Shown piece after piece: positions 52,088 to 61,762 of a stretch of DNA of 64,000 nucleotides. This DNA comes from Streptosporangium sp. NBC_01756 (lineage in GTDB: Bacteria; Actinomycetota; Actinomycetes; Streptosporangiales; Streptosporangiaceae). Each line of letters opens with the position of its first letter. Within the stretch, counting starts at the first letter, position 1. The stretch lies in NCBI RefSeq assembly GCF_035917975.1, contig NZ_CP109130.1, forward strand, positions 558,001 through 622,000. The letters are read 5' to 3'. The notes beneath the pieces were generated by a model that was given only the letters and a program-made list of their open reading frames with translations, was not told where the DNA came from and did no database searches. The position numbers and the translations under genes were made by a program.

Positions 52088-53721
52088 ACCGGATGACCGT
52101 ATCCGTGACGTTCAACGAGGAGAAGCCGGCCGAGCAGGCCGCGGAGGCGGCCGGGCGGCTCGTCTCCGAAGGGATCCACGAGGCTCTGGCCAAGGGCGAT
52201 CCCACCCTGTGGGGCCCGGAGGCCGAGGCCGAGGCGACGCTCCGCCTCGGCTGGCTCACCCTCCCGCGGACCAGCAGGGAGCTGCTCCCCGAGATCGGCA
52301 AGCTCGTCGAGCGCGCCCGCGCCCAGGGCCTGGACCACGTGGTCCTGGCGGGCATGGGCGGCTCCTCGCTCGCCCCTGAGGTCATCACCGCCACCGCCGA
52401 CGTGCCGCTGACCGTGCTCGACACCACCGACCCCGGGCAGGTGCGCCGGGCGCTGGAGGACCGGCTGGACCGCACGATCCTGGTGGTCGCCAGCAAGAGC
52501 GGCGGCACGGTGGAGACCGACAGCCACCGGCGGATATACGAGCAGGCCTTCCGCGACGCGGGGATCGACCCGGCCGAGCGGATCGTCGTGGTCACCGACC
52601 CGGGCTCACCGCTGGAGCAGACCGCCATCGAGGCGGGTTACCCGGTGATCCTGGCCGACCCCAACGTGGGCGGCCGCTACAGCGCGCTGTCGGCCTTCGG
52701 TCTGGTGCCCAGCGCGCTGGCCGGGGTCGATGTCGAGAAGCTGCTCGACGACGCGGCCGCCGTGCAGCCGCTGCTCGCGCAAGCCGAGGGCAACCCCGGT
52801 CTGGACCTCGGTGCCGCCCTCGGCGCCGCCGCGCTCTCCGGCCGCGACAAGCTCGTGCTCGAAGACGGCCTCTCGGAGATCAACGGCCTGCCCGACTGGA
52901 TCGAGCAGCTGGTCGCCGAGTCCACCGGCAAGCAGGGCAAGGGCATCCTGCCGATCGTCGGCGCCGAGCCGGGCGAGGCCGCGGACGAGCTGGTCGTCGG
53001 GATCGACTCCGACGGCTCGCTGACCGTCGGCGGCCCGCTGGGCGCGCAGTTCCTCGTCTGGGAGTACGCCACCGCCGTCGTCGGCAACATCCTCGGCATC
53101 GACCCGTTCAACCAGCCGAACGTGGCCGAGTCCAAGGAGAACACCGGCACGCTGCTGGACCGGCCGGAGCTGCCGACCGGCGCGCCGATCCTGGTCGACG
53201 GCCCGGTGGAGGTGTACGGCGAGCTGCCCGGCTCGGAGGCTCCCAAGGACCTGTCCGACGTCTTCACCCGGCTGCTGGAGGCCGTCCCCGCCGACGGCTA
53301 TCTCGCGATCATGGCCTACCTCGACCGGGAGGCGGCGTTCGACGCCCCCCATGCCGAGGACGCCTCCTTCGAGGAGATGACCGACGCGTGGAGCGCGGCC
53401 GACCCGGCCACGCTGCGGGGGCAGCTCGCGGTGCGGACCGAGCGGCCGATCACCTTCGGGTGGGGCCCGCGGTTCCTGCACTCCACCGGCCAGTACCACA
53501 AGGGCGGCCCGCAGAACGGCGTGTTCCTGCAGATCACCGGTGCCGTGGACAAGGACGTCGAGGTGCCGGGCAAGCCGTACACCCTGGGCCGTCTCCAGCT
53601 CGCGCAGGCCCTGGGAGACCAGGACGCGCTGGCCGGGCGCGGACGTCCCACCGTACGGCTGCACCTGACCGATCGGGCGGCCGGGGTCGCACGGCTGCTC
53701 GCGGCAGCGCGGGAGGTCTGA
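52084..53721 (+). CDS. pgi: Glucose-6-phosphate isomerase (actinobacterial type)
   Basis: 545 residues. The SIS-domain phosphate loops are [16 protein letters not shown] and [16 protein letters not shown]; the C-terminal half has [20 protein letters not shown] with the conserved Lys/His. This diverged type is found fused to transaldolase in some bacteria; here it is a separate gene that overlaps tal by four bases (GTGA). It links fructose 6-phosphate from the cycle back to glucose 6-phosphate for Zwf. M. tuberculosis lacks it at this place. Confidence 0.92.
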   Translation: MNRMTVSVTFNEEKPAEQAAEAAGRLVSEGIHEALAKGDPTLWGPEAEAEATLRLGWLTLPRTSRELLPEIGKLVERARAQGLDHVVLAGMGGSSLAPEVITATADVPLTVLDTTDPGQVRRALEDRLDRTILVVASKSGGTVETDSHRRIYEQAFRDAGIDPAERIVVVTDPGSPLEQTAIEAGYPVILADPNVGGRYSALSAFGLVPSALAGVDVEKLLDDAAAVQPLLAQAEGNPGLDLGAALGAAALSGRDKLVLEDGLSEINGLPDWIEQLVAESTGKQGKGILPIVGAEPGEAADELVVGIDSDGSLTVGGPLGAQFLVWEYATAVVGNILGIDPFNQPNVAESKENTGTLLDRPELPTGAPILVDGPVEVYGELPGSEAPKDLSDVFTRLLEAVPADGYLAIMAYLDREAAFDAPHAEDASFEEMTDAWSAADPATLRGQLAVRTERPITFGWGPRFLHSTGQYHKGGPQNGVFLQITGAVDKDVEVPGKPYTLGRLQLAQALGDQDALAGRGRPTVRLHLTDRAAGVARLLAAAREV

Positions 53722-55374
53722 ATGAGCAAGGAGCACTCCGCGGCGCACGCCGAGGCGGAGCAGTCCGACGAGCTACCCACCGCGGCGCGTGCCGACGAGT
53801 CGACGGCCATCGCCACGGCGAGCGTCGCGACCACCGCGACCACCGAGGAGCTCGTGCGGGCCAACCCGCTGCGCGACCCGGGCGACAAGCGTCTGCCCCG
53901 CGTGGCGGGACCATGCGTGCTGGTGCTGTTCGGCGTGACCGGTGACCTGGCCCGCAAGAAGCTGCTGCCGGCGATCTACGACCTGGCGAACCGGGGACTG
54001 CTGCCCCCGGGTTTCTCGCTGGTCGGCTTCGCCCGCCGCGACTGGCAGGACCAGGACTTCGCGCGGCTGACCCACGACGCCGTCAAGGAGCACGCGCGCA
54101 CGCCCTTCCGCGAGGAGGTCTGGAAGCAGCTGTCGGAGGGCATCTTCTTCTGCCCGGGTGAGTTCACCGACGACGGCGCGTTCGACGCGCTGGCCATGAT
54201 GCTCAAGGAGATCGACCAGACCCGGGGCACCGGTGGCAACTACGGTTTCTACCTCTCGGTGCCGCCGAAGTTCTTCCCGGTCGTGGTCCAGCAGCTCAAG
54301 CGGACCGAACTGGCGCACGGCCCCGAGGGGTCCTGGCGCCGCGTGGTGATCGAGAAGCCCTTCGGGCACGACCTGAAGAGCGCCCAGGAGCTCAACGCGA
54401 TCACCAGCGCGGTCTTCCCGGAGAGCTCGGTGTTCCGCATCGACCACTACCTGGGCAAGGAGACCGTCCAGAACATCCTGGCGCTGCGGTTCGCCAACAA
54501 CCTGTTCGAGCCGATCTGGAACCGCAGCTACGTCGACCACGTCCAGATCACGATGGCCGAGGACATCGGCATCGGCGGCCGGGCGGGCTACTACGACGGC
54601 ATCGGCGCGGCCCGCGACGTGATCCAGAACCACCTGCTGCAACTGCTGGCGCTGGTGGCGATGGAGGATCCGACGTCCTTCGGGGCCGACTCGCTGCGGC
54701 GGGAGAAGGAGAAGGTCCTCAAGGCGGTGCGACTGCCGCAGGACCTGAAGGACTCCACCGCGCGGGGCCGCTACGGTCCGGGCTGGCAGGGCGGCGAGCC
54801 GGTCATCGGTTACACGCAGGAGGACGGCATCCCGCCGGACTCCATCACCGAGACCTACGCCGCCGTCAAGGTGGAGATCGCCAACCGGCGCTGGGCCGGG
54901 GTGCCGTTCTACCTGCGCACCGGCAAGCGGCTGAGCCGCCGGGTGACGGAGGTGGCCGTGGTGTTCCAGCGGGCGCCGCACCTGCCGTTCAGCAAGGACG
55001 ACACCGAGATCCTGGGGCAGAACGCCCTGGTCATCCGGGTGCAGCCGGACGAGGGCATCACGGTGCGGTTCGGCTCCAAGGTGCCCGGCACCGCCATGGA
55101 GGTCAGGGACGTCTCGATGGACTTCGCCTACGGCGAGTCGTTCATGGAGTCCTCCCCCGAGGCCTACGAACGGCTGCTGCTGGACGTGCTGATCGGCGAC
55201 CCGCCGCTCTTCCCGCACCAGCGCGAGGTCGAGCTGTCGTGGAAGATCCTCGACCCGATCGAGGACTTCTGGGCCTCGCAGGGACCGCCGCAGGAGTATC
55301 CGGCGGGCACCTGGGGCCCCACCTCGGCCGACGAGATGATGGCCCGCGACGGACGTGCTTGGAGGAGGCTGTAG
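53722..55374 (+). CDS. zwf: Glucose-6-phosphate dehydrogenase (Zwf)
   Basis: 550 residues. NADP site VLFGVTGDLARKKLLPAIYDL (about residues 68-88), catalytic RIDHYLGKE with the base histidine, and VIEKPFGHDLKSAQELN are present. The first 50 residues form an Ala/Thr/Glu-rich extension not needed for the fold. It makes 6-phosphogluconolactone and NADPH. The ATG directly follows the pgi stop. Confidence 0.97.
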   Translation: MSKEHSAAHAEAEQSDELPTAARADESTAIATASVATTATTEELVRANPLRDPGDKRLPRVAGPCVLVLFGVTGDLARKKLLPAIYDLANRGLLPPGFSLVGFARRDWQDQDFARLTHDAVKEHARTPFREEVWKQLSEGIFFCPGEFTDDGAFDALAMMLKEIDQTRGTGGNYGFYLSVPPKFFPVVVQQLKRTELAHGPEGSWRRVVIEKPFGHDLKSAQELNAITSAVFPESSVFRIDHYLGKETVQNILALRFANNLFEPIWNRSYVDHVQITMAEDIGIGGRAGYYDGIGAARDVIQNHLLQLLALVAMEDPTSFGADSLRREKEKVLKAVRLPQDLKDSTARGRYGPGWQGGEPVIGYTQEDGIPPDSITETYAAVKVEIANRRWAGVPFYLRTGKRLSRRVTEVAVVFQRAPHLPFSKDDTEILGQNALVIRVQPDEGITVRFGSKVPGTAMEVRDVSMDFAYGESFMESSPEAYERLLLDVLIGDPPLFPHQREVELSWKILDPIEDFWASQGPPQEYPAGTWGPTSADEMMARDGRAWRRL

Positions 55375-56286
55375 ATGACGAGCTTCATGCTCAGTGGCAC
55401 GACCGCGTCGAAGATCTCCTCCCAGCTGACCCAGCTCCGCCACCAGATGGGCACCCCGGCGGTCGGCATGGTGCTGACGCTGGTGGTGGTCTGCGACGAG
55501 AGCAATCAGTACGACGCGGTCCAGGCCGCCACCGAGGCGGCCAGGGAGCACCCCTCCCGGATACTGGTCGTCATCGTCCGCGACCCGGACGAGCCGAACC
55601 GGCTCGACGCCGAGATGCGGCTCGGCGAGTCCACCCCGGGCGAGGTGATCCTGCTCCGCCTGTACGGCGAGCTCACCAAGCACGCCGACTCGGTGGTCAG
55701 CCCGCTGCTGCTCACCGACACCCCGGTGGTGGCCTGGTGGCCGGGCGACTGCCCGGACGTGCCGGCCAAGGACGCGATCGGTCTGCTGGCCCAGCGCCGG
55801 ATCGTCGACGCCCGGTCGGAGGCCGACTCGGTGAAGGCGATCACCGGCCGGGCGCGCGGCTATGTGCCCGGCGACACCGATCTGGCCTGGACCCGGCTGA
55901 CGACGTGGCGGAGCCTGCTGGCCGCCGCGTTCGACCAGCCGGTGGGCAAGGTCAAGAGGGGCGTCGTGGAGGCCGTCCCCGGTCATGCCAGCGCCCTGCT
56001 GCTGGCCGCCTGGCTCAGCGAGCGCCTCGGCGCCCCGGTGAAGGTCAACGAGTCCGCCGGCCCCGGCCTGACTGCGGTCAAACTGGTGACGGCCGACGGC
56101 GACATCGCCATCAGCCGCGGCGACGGCCGCCTGGCCACGCTGTCGCGTCCGGGGCAGCCGGACCGGCACGTCGCCCTGACCCGCCGCCCGAAGTCGGAAC
56201 TGCTCGCCGAGGAGCTCCGCCGCCTGGACCCCGACGAGATCTACGGAGCCGCGATCCGGAGACTCGCCCGGACCCACAAGTCCTGA
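55375..56286 (+). CDS. opcA: Glucose-6-phosphate dehydrogenase assembly protein OpcA
   Basis: 303 residues. Family segments include IVIVRDPDEPNRLDAEMR-like sequence (VVIVRDPDEPNRLDAEMRLG), VVAWWPGDCPDVPAKDAIG and RIVDARSEAD. OpcA binds and activates Zwf in cyanobacteria and actinobacteria; the ATG follows the zwf stop with no gap, which fits a complex. A terminator-like hairpin comes after it. Confidence 0.95.
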   Translation: MTSFMLSGTTASKISSQLTQLRHQMGTPAVGMVLTLVVVCDESNQYDAVQAATEAAREHPSRILVVIVRDPDEPNRLDAEMRLGESTPGEVILLRLYGELTKHADSVVSPLLLTDTPVVAWWPGDCPDVPAKDAIGLLAQRRIVDARSEADSVKAITGRARGYVPGDTDLAWTRLTTWRSLLAAAFDQPVGKVKRGVVEAVPGHASALLLAAWLSERLGAPVKVNESAGPGLTAVKLVTADGDIAISRGDGRLATLSRPGQPDRHVALTRRPKSELLAEELRRLDPDEIYGAAIRRLARTHKS

Positions 56287-56291
56287 CCGGT

Positions 56292-56321
56292 GAGCGCCCC
56301 GCGGCCGACCGCGGGGCGCTC
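56292..56321 (+). terminator. Hairpin between opcA and pgl
   Basis: Perfect 13-base arms (56292-56304 and 56309-56321) with a four-base CCGA loop, followed by TCTCATC. It is strong enough to end transcription, so pgl (32 bp further) may depend on read-through. Confidence 0.6.
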
Positions 56322-56352
56322 TCTCATCGAAGCCCGTTGAAAGAGAAGTCCC

Positions 56353-57126
56353 GTGAGCGTTCCCAATGTGATCATTCACCGCGACGCCGACGTGCTCGCC
56401 AAGGCGGCCGCCGCCCGGGTGATCACCCGTACCGTCGACGCCCAGTCGGGCAAGGGCTCGGCCTCGCTGGTGCTGACCGGCGGCACCATCGGCATCGCCA
56501 CGCTGGCCGAGATCGCCGCCAGCCCGGCCCGTGACGCCGTCGACTGGCGCAACCTGGACATCTGGTGGGGTGACGAGCGTTTCCTGCCCTCCGGCCACCC
56601 CGAGCGCAACGAGACCGGCGCACGCGAGGCCCTCCTCGACCACGTCGACCTCGACCCCGCCCGCGTCCACGTGATGCGCGGTCCCGACTCGGGCATGACC
56701 GCCGAGGAGTCCGCCGAGGCCTACGCCGAGGAGCTCCGCAGGGCCGCCCATCCCGAGGACCACGGCCCGGCGCCGTCGTTCGACGTCATGATGCTCGGCA
56801 TGGGCCCGGACGGCCATGTGGCGTCGCTGTTCCCGGGCATGCCGGCGCTGTACGAGACGCGTCCGGTGGTGGCGGTGCACGGCGCCCCGAAGCCGCCGCC
56901 CACCCGCATCTCGCTCACGCTCCCGGTCATCCAGGGGGCGCGGGAGGTGTGGCTGATCGCCGCCGGCGCGGAGAAGGCGGGAGCCGTCCGGCTGGCGCTG
57001 TCGGACTCGGGGACCATGCAGGTCCCGGCGGCGGGCGCACGCGGCCGGCGCCGGACGCTGTTCCTGCTGGACAGGACATCCGCCTCCAAGATCCCCGCGT
57101 CTCTGAGCCGGCCCTCCTCACCCTGA
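56353..57126 (+). CDS. pgl: 6-phosphogluconolactonase (DevB/Pgl)
   Basis: 257 residues from a GTG. Motifs are SLVLTGGTIGIATL, the catalytic-site segment WGDERFLPSGHPERNETGAREALLDHV and GMGPDGHVASLFPG. It hydrolyses the lactone made by Zwf. It closes the tkt-tal-pgi-zwf-opcA-pgl set, in the same order as M. tuberculosis apart from pgi. Confidence 0.95.
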   Translation: MSVPNVIIHRDADVLAKAAAARVITRTVDAQSGKGSASLVLTGGTIGIATLAEIAASPARDAVDWRNLDIWWGDERFLPSGHPERNETGAREALLDHVDLDPARVHVMRGPDSGMTAEESAEAYAEELRRAAHPEDHGPAPSFDVMMLGMGPDGHVASLFPGMPALYETRPVVAVHGAPKPPPTRISLTLPVIQGAREVWLIAAGAEKAGAVRLALSDSGTMQVPAAGARGRRRTLFLLDRTSASKIPASLSRPSSP

Positions 57127-57309
57127 CTCCCGGGCCGCCGCCCCTGCCCTGAGCCACCGGTGACATGTGGCGCCGTACAGGACGACGGTCGGCGGCCCCC
57201 ACTTTTGGGAAAAGGATTCCGTGCCGAGTAGCGAGATGCCCTCCCCCTTACCGGGAAACCTGGCGCATAGTGAATGCAGGCAACTCGGCATCCCTCACGG
57301 AGGCCACTC

Positions 57310-57927
57310 GTGTTCGAGCGCTTCACAGACCGTGCCCGCCGTGTCGTGGTCCTGGCCCAGGAGGAGGCCCGGCGGCTCAGCCACGACTACATCGGCACCG
57401 AGCACATCCTGCTCGGCCTTCTCGGAGAGGAGGACGGCGTCGCCAGCCGTGCTCTGCAGGCCTCCGGCATCGGCCGCGCGCAGGTGCGCGACGACGTCGA
57501 ACAGATCATCGGCCAGGGCGGCGACACCCCGCCCGGCCACATCCCGTTCACCCCGCGGGCCAAGAAGGTGCTGGAGCTCTCCCTGCGGGAAGCCCTCAAC
57601 CTGCACCACAACTACATCGGCACCGAGCACATCCTGCTCGGCCTGATCCGGGAGGGCCAGGGCGTCGCGGCCCAGGTGCTCACCAAGCAGGGCGCACGCC
57701 TGGACGCCGTACGGGCTCAGGTGATCACGCTCATCGGACGGCGTGGCCCCGACCGCCCGCTGACCCTGGAAGAGGGCTTCTACGGCGCCGGGCCGTCGCT
57801 CGGCGCGAAGCTGGAGCGACTCCAGGAGAGTATGGACCGGATCGAGCGACGGCTGGACGCCATGGGCGCGCCTCCGGACCCCGGGCCTTCCGCGTCGCCG
57901 GACCCGGGGCCTCCCGACGGCCAGTGA
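57310..57927 (+). CDS. Stand-alone Clp N-domain protein (ClpC-N-like) with Pro-rich tail
   Basis: 205 residues from GTG 57310, preceded by GGAGG. Two Clp N-terminal repeats are present: FTDRARRVVVLAQEEARRLSHDYIGTEHILLGLL and FTPRAKKVLELSLREALNLHHNYIGTEHILLGLI. These match the ClpC substrate/adaptor-binding domain, but there is no AAA+ ATPase part. A short coiled segment (LERLQESMDRIERRLDAMG) and a Pro/Asp-rich tail follow. It may compete for or deliver ClpC substrates or adaptors. Its last 95 bp lie inside the left inverted repeat (57833-58051). Confidence 0.85.
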   Translation: MFERFTDRARRVVVLAQEEARRLSHDYIGTEHILLGLLGEEDGVASRALQASGIGRAQVRDDVEQIIGQGGDTPPGHIPFTPRAKKVLELSLREALNLHHNYIGTEHILLGLIREGQGVAAQVLTKQGARLDAVRAQVITLIGRRGPDRPLTLEEGFYGAGPSLGAKLERLQESMDRIERRLDAMGAPPDPGPSASPDPGPPDGQ

Positions 57928-58051
57928 CCTGTTCCTCATGGGAAGCGCAGATCCTTGCCGGCCCGGGACGTCGTGGGCGGGGAAGGCCGCCCCGGCGGCC
58001 TCGGGGTCTCGACCGCCGGTTCACGACCTCCGTTGCGGAACGTCACACTGG
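57833..58051 (+). repeat. Left arm of inverted repeat flanking the ABC / two-component cassette
   Basis: 219 bp that recur in reverse orientation at 61763-62025. The arm holds the last 95 bp of the Clp-N gene, its 3' flank and the last 31 bp of the neighbouring ABC ATPase gene. By eye the arms differ at about a dozen positions, plus one 45-bp length difference caused by extra tandem units in the right arm. Confidence 0.85.
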
Positions 58052-58734
58052 ACCTGGATCGCGGCACCTTCGCTGAGCCTGCCGTCGCTCATGGTCAGGA
58101 CGGTGTTCACCATCGCCAGAGTGGCCAGGTCGTGCGTCACCATGACCGTGGCCAGCCCGTTCCGCCCGGTGAGGTCGGCCAGCAGGGAGACGATCTGCTC
58201 GCCGCGCCGGTGATCGAGGGCGCTGGTGGGCTCGTCGATCAGCAGAACCTCTGGGGAGTTCATCAGCGCGCGGGCGATGTTGACGCGCTGGCGCTCGCCT
58301 CCTGACAGCTGGTGCGGGCGCTTGTGCTCCTTGCCGCCCAGGTCGACGGCGAGCAGGAGCTCCCTGGCGCGGACGCCGGCCGTGCGGGGGGATTCGCCGG
58401 CCAGGTGCGCCATCGCCAGGAGCTGGTCGAGCGTGGTGAGCGAGGGCAGCAGGTTGGCCTGCTGGAACACGATCCCGATGTGGTCGCGGCGAACCTTGGT
58501 GCGAGCCGCCTGGCCGGCGCCGGAGACGTCCTGCCCTGCGACGCTCACGGTGCCCTCGTCGGGGGTGATGAGCGTGGCGGCGACGGCGAGCAGGCTGGAC
58601 TTGCCTGAGCCGGACGGACCGACCACGGCGGCGAACTCGCCTGGAGCGACGGCCAGGCTGACGTGGTCGAGTGCGGTCAGCGTACGGTCCCCGTCGGGGT
58701 AGGTCAGGACGATGTCGGTGAGCTTGAGCGTCAT
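58021..58734 (-). CDS. MacB/LolD-type ABC transporter ATPase
   Basis: 237 residues. Walker A GPSGSGKSS, Q-loop FQQANLLPSLT, signature LSGGERQRVNIARALM, Walker B VLLIDEPTSALD. The last residues (VQCDVPQRRS) are encoded inside the left inverted repeat and are not family-like, so the natural C-terminus was probably replaced when the repeat was joined. It overlaps the permease gene by four bases. With the permease it forms a MacB-like mechanotransmission or export system. Confidence 0.92.
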   Translation of the reverse strand: MTLKLTDIVLTYPDGDRTLTALDHVSLAVAPGEFAAVVGPSGSGKSSLLAVAATLITPDEGTVSVAGQDVSGAGQAARTKVRRDHIGIVFQQANLLPSLTTLDQLLAMAHLAGESPRTAGVRARELLLAVDLGGKEHKRPHQLSGGERQRVNIARALMNSPEVLLIDEPTSALDHRRGEQIVSLLADLTGRNGLATVMVTHDLATLAMVNTVLTMSDGRLSEGAAIQVQCDVPQRRS

Positions 58735-59798
58735 CGGGAGGCTCCCAGAGCGGTCAGCGGATCGACAGAGGTGATCTTTCGGATGGCCAGCGCGGCGCCT
58801 GCGGCTCCGAGCAGGATCATCACCGCCACCGGGACCACGGTGGTGGTCGCCGACAGCACGAAGGGGACGGTGCCTTCGGCGAGCGCGCCGAGGCCCGCGC
58901 CGAGCGCGCCGCCGATGCCGGCGCCGGCGAGCAGCACGATGATCGCTTGGGCGAGGGCGTCGCGCAGGAGGTAGCCGGAGCTCGCGCCGAGCGCCTTGAG
59001 CACGGCGACGTCGCCACGGCGCTGGATCGTCCAGACGGTGAAGAAGGCGCCGATGACCAGGGCCGAGATCGCGAACAGGAAGCCGCGCATGAGCTGCAGC
59101 GAGCCGTTCTCCGAGGAGAAGGAGCCGATCGCGGCGGGCGCCTCCGACAGCGAGACGGTCGTGGTGCCGAGCTTGGCGTCGGCGGCGACCAGGTCGGGCG
59201 CGCCGCCCGTACGCAGTGCCAGGGTGGTGGCCACCGTGCCGGCGCCGCCCTGGCGCCCCATCCACTCCCAGTCGCCGATGCTGATCCAGGCGACAGGGGT
59301 GTGGCTGTAGGACGCCTCGCCGCCGATGCCGGCGACCGTGAGGTCCTTGCCGGCGAGCTGTACGGTGTCGCCGGTCTTCACCGCGGTGTCGGCCGCGAGC
59401 GCGGCGGACAGGACGACCTTGCCCGTATCGACCGGCTGCCCCTGGGCGAGGTCGCCGCCGGGCTGGACGCCGAAGAGGGCGACTCCCGCGCTTTGCTCGT
59501 CACCGTAGGCGAGTCTCGACATGGAGACGCCGAGCCGCTCGGCGGTGACGCCCTTCACCTGCTCCCAGCCCTTCCAGGTCCGCTCGGTGATCCGGCTGTC
59601 GGCGAAGGCGGCCTTCTCACCGCTGTCGAAGACGAGGTGATCGGCAGGCAGGTTCTCCACCGCCGAGACGTTCTCCCGCGCCAGCCCGGCGGTCAGGCCT
59701 GACAACATGGTCACCAGGAGCGTGATGAGGAAGACGACGGTGCCCATGAGGGCGAACCGTCCTTTGGCGAATCGCAGATCTCTGAGCGCCACGAACAC
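58731..59798 (-). CDS. FtsX/MacB-type ABC permease
   Basis: 355 residues from GTG 59798 (GGGGGA upstream). One N-terminal helix (LMGTVVFLITLLVTMLSGLTAGL), an extracytoplasmic domain of about 200 residues, and three C-terminal helices (LFAISALVIGAFFTVWTI, AIIVLLAGAGIGGALG, VPVAVMILLGAAGAALAI): the MacB topology. The loop RRGDVAVLKALGASSGYLLRDAL docks the ATPase. It is divergent from the sensor kinase gene. Confidence 0.9.
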   Translation of the reverse strand: MFVALRDLRFAKGRFALMGTVVFLITLLVTMLSGLTAGLARENVSAVENLPADHLVFDSGEKAAFADSRITERTWKGWEQVKGVTAERLGVSMSRLAYGDEQSAGVALFGVQPGGDLAQGQPVDTGKVVLSAALAADTAVKTGDTVQLAGKDLTVAGIGGEASYSHTPVAWISIGDWEWMGRQGGAGTVATTLALRTGGAPDLVAADAKLGTTTVSLSEAPAAIGSFSSENGSLQLMRGFLFAISALVIGAFFTVWTIQRRGDVAVLKALGASSGYLLRDALAQAIIVLLAGAGIGGALGAGLGALAEGTVPFVLSATTTVVPVAVMILLGAAGAALAIRKITSVDPLTALGASR

Positions 59799-59901
59799 GG
59801 CACATCCCCCAGTGTTGAACGAAATGGAAACGGACTCGCTCAGCGTGCGCGCACCGGGTGTTCGCCCACATCGTGCATGTGGTCGGGCCGGAATACATCT
59901 T

Positions 59902-59931
59902 TTGAACGATGCTCCCGATAATCGGTATCGC
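59902..59931 (+). promoter_or_regulatory. Promoter of the sensor kinase gene with a short inverted repeat
   Basis: TTGAAC (59902-59907) and TATCGC (59926-59931) are 18 bp apart. CGATA-N5-TATCG (59916-59920 and 59926-59930) overlaps the -10 and could be bound by the cassette's response regulator. The kinase start is 16 bp downstream. Confidence 0.4.
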
Positions 59932-59947
59932 ATACTCTGAGCGAGCC

Positions 59948-61132
59948 ATGGCTGACTATCCGTTCTCGCCCGCGCTCCGCCTGCTCAGGTGGACCGTGCA
60001 CGGCACGTTCTCGATTCTCCTGGTGGTCGCGCTGGCTGGCGTGGCCAGGCAGGGCCAGATCCCGCAGGTGCTGGGCGGGATTCTCCTCGGCGTCTTCTAC
60101 GCGGCGGGCATCGTGATCGAGGGGCGCCTGCCGCACTTCGGCGGGCCGACACACCTGCGGCTGGGCCGCGCCTGGCTGGTGCTGATCACGGTGGGGTGGG
60201 CGGTGCTCGCCCTGGCCGCACCGCAGTTCGTCTGGCTGGCCTTCCCGCTCTTCTTCGCCTATCTCCACCTCCTGCCGCTGGCCGTCGCATTGCCGGGGGT
60301 GGCGGTGCTCACCGTCGCGGCCATCATGGCCGCCGCCTGGCACGAGGGGCAGTTGACCACCGCCCAGGTCATCGGACCGACGATCGGCGCGGTAGTGGCC
60401 ACCCTGATGGCGACGGTCTACAAGGTGCTCGACGCCGAGAGCGAGGAGCGCCGCCTGCTGATCGACGACCTGGTCCGTACCCGGGGCAAGCTGGTCGAAG
60501 CGGAGAGCGACGCCGTACGGCTGGCCGAGCGCGAACGACTGGCGAGGGAGATCCACGACACGCTCGCGCAGGGCATGTCCAGCATCATCCTGCTGCTGCG
60601 CGCGGCCCGACGGGATCTCGTAGAGGACCCCGCGACAGCCGAGCGCCGCATCGTCGAGGCCGAGGACGCCGCCAAGGAGAACCTGGAGGAAGCGCGTAAC
60701 TTCGTCCGGGCCCTGGCTCCGCCGGCGCTGCAACAGTCGTCGCTGGTCGCGGCGTTGCGCAGGATCAGCGACTCCGCCGTGGCCGGCACGTCCGTCCAGG
60801 CGCGCTTCGAGGTCTCCGGGACCCCGGTGCCGCTGCCCGCCGTCTACGACGCGACGCTGCTCCGCATCGCCCAGGGCGCGCTGGGCAACGTCAGCCGCCA
60901 CTCAGGGGCTGGGCGCGCGGGGGTGACCCTGACGTACCTGGACGACGTGGTCATGCTGGATGTGTACGACGACGGCCGAGGGTTCGACCCCAGCGAGACG
61001 GCCGGGTTCGGCCTGCGCACGATGCGCGAGCGGGCGCGGGCCCTGGGCGGCAGCCTCACCGTGGAGTCGGCCCCAGGCGAGGGTACAGCCGTCGTGGCCA
61101 CACTGGCGCTGCCGCTGTGGGAGGCGCCATGA
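59948..61132 (+). CDS. NarL-type sensor histidine kinase
   Basis: 394 residues. Five or six N-terminal helices without a large external domain (residues about 15-160), then a linker coiled coil and the HisKA_3 box ERERLAREIHDTLAQGMSS with the phospho-acceptor His near 203, and the ATPase domain with DVYDDGRGFDP and GFGLRTMRERARALGG. Kinases of this kind often sense membrane or antibiotic stress together with an ABC exporter. ATG 59948; the response regulator overlaps by four bases. Confidence 0.93.
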   Translation: MADYPFSPALRLLRWTVHGTFSILLVVALAGVARQGQIPQVLGGILLGVFYAAGIVIEGRLPHFGGPTHLRLGRAWLVLITVGWAVLALAAPQFVWLAFPLFFAYLHLLPLAVALPGVAVLTVAAIMAAAWHEGQLTTAQVIGPTIGAVVATLMATVYKVLDAESEERRLLIDDLVRTRGKLVEAESDAVRLAERERLAREIHDTLAQGMSSIILLLRAARRDLVEDPATAERRIVEAEDAAKENLEEARNFVRALAPPALQQSSLVAALRRISDSAVAGTSVQARFEVSGTPVPLPAVYDATLLRIAQGALGNVSRHSGAGRAGVTLTYLDDVVMLDVYDDGRGFDPSETAGFGLRTMRERARALGGSLTVESAPGEGTAVVATLALPLWEAP

Positions 61133-61752
61133 TCCGGATCGTCCTGGTGGACGACCACCCCGTGGTCCGCTCCGGCGTTCGTGCCATGCTCGCCGGTCAG
61201 CCCGACTTCGATCTGGTCGGCGAGGCGGGCACAGCGGAGGAGGGCGTGGAACTCGCCCGCTCGCTCGCGCCCGACGTCGTGCTGATGGATCTCCAGCTCG
61301 GGCCGGGCATGCACGGCAGCGAGGCGACCCGGCAGATCGTGGTTCTGGACGGTCCTCGTGTCCTGGTGCTGACGACCTTCGACTCCGACGCCGACATCGT
61401 CGCGGCCATCGAGGCGGGCGCCACCGGTTACCTGCTCAAGGACGCCCCGTCGGACGACCTGCACGCCGCCGTTCGCTCCGCCGCCTCGGGAGCCAGCGCC
61501 CTGGCGCCGCGCGTCGCCTCCCGCCTGCTCGGCCGGGTGCGTACACCCGACACCACGCTCAGCCCGCGCGAGCTGGAGGTCCTCGCGCAGGTCGCCGCGG
61601 GCCTGTCGAACCGGCAGATCAGCAAGGCGATGTTCCTCAGCGAGACCACGGTCAAGACCCATCTGGCGCACATCTACACCAAGCTCGGTGTGGACTCCCG
61701 CACCGCGGCCGTCGCCGCGGCCTCGAAGAAAGGCCTCATCCGCCCCCCGTGA
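61129..61752 (+). CDS. LuxR/NarL-type response regulator
   Basis: 207 residues. Receiver domain with acidic pocket DD (8-9), phospho-acceptor Asp54 (VVLMDLQLG), Thr in VLTTFDSD and Lys in YLLKDAP; C-terminal HTH LSPRELEVLAQVAAGLSNRQISKAMFLSETTVKTHLAHIYTKLGV. It pairs with the overlapping kinase and probably controls the divergent ABC genes. Its stop lies ten bases before the right inverted repeat. Confidence 0.94.
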   Translation: MIRIVLVDDHPVVRSGVRAMLAGQPDFDLVGEAGTAEEGVELARSLAPDVVLMDLQLGPGMHGSEATRQIVVLDGPRVLVLTTFDSDADIVAAIEAGATGYLLKDAPSDDLHAAVRSAASGASALAPRVASRLLGRVRTPDTTLSPRELEVLAQVAAGLSNRQISKAMFLSETTVKTHLAHIYTKLGVDSRTAAVAAASKKGLIRPP

Positions 61753-61762
61753 GCCCTCCCGG

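Noticed and set aside
53773..56880. Very long minus-strand frame of 1035 codons
   Set aside because: It is antisense to zwf, opcA and pgl, all of which have complete family motifs.
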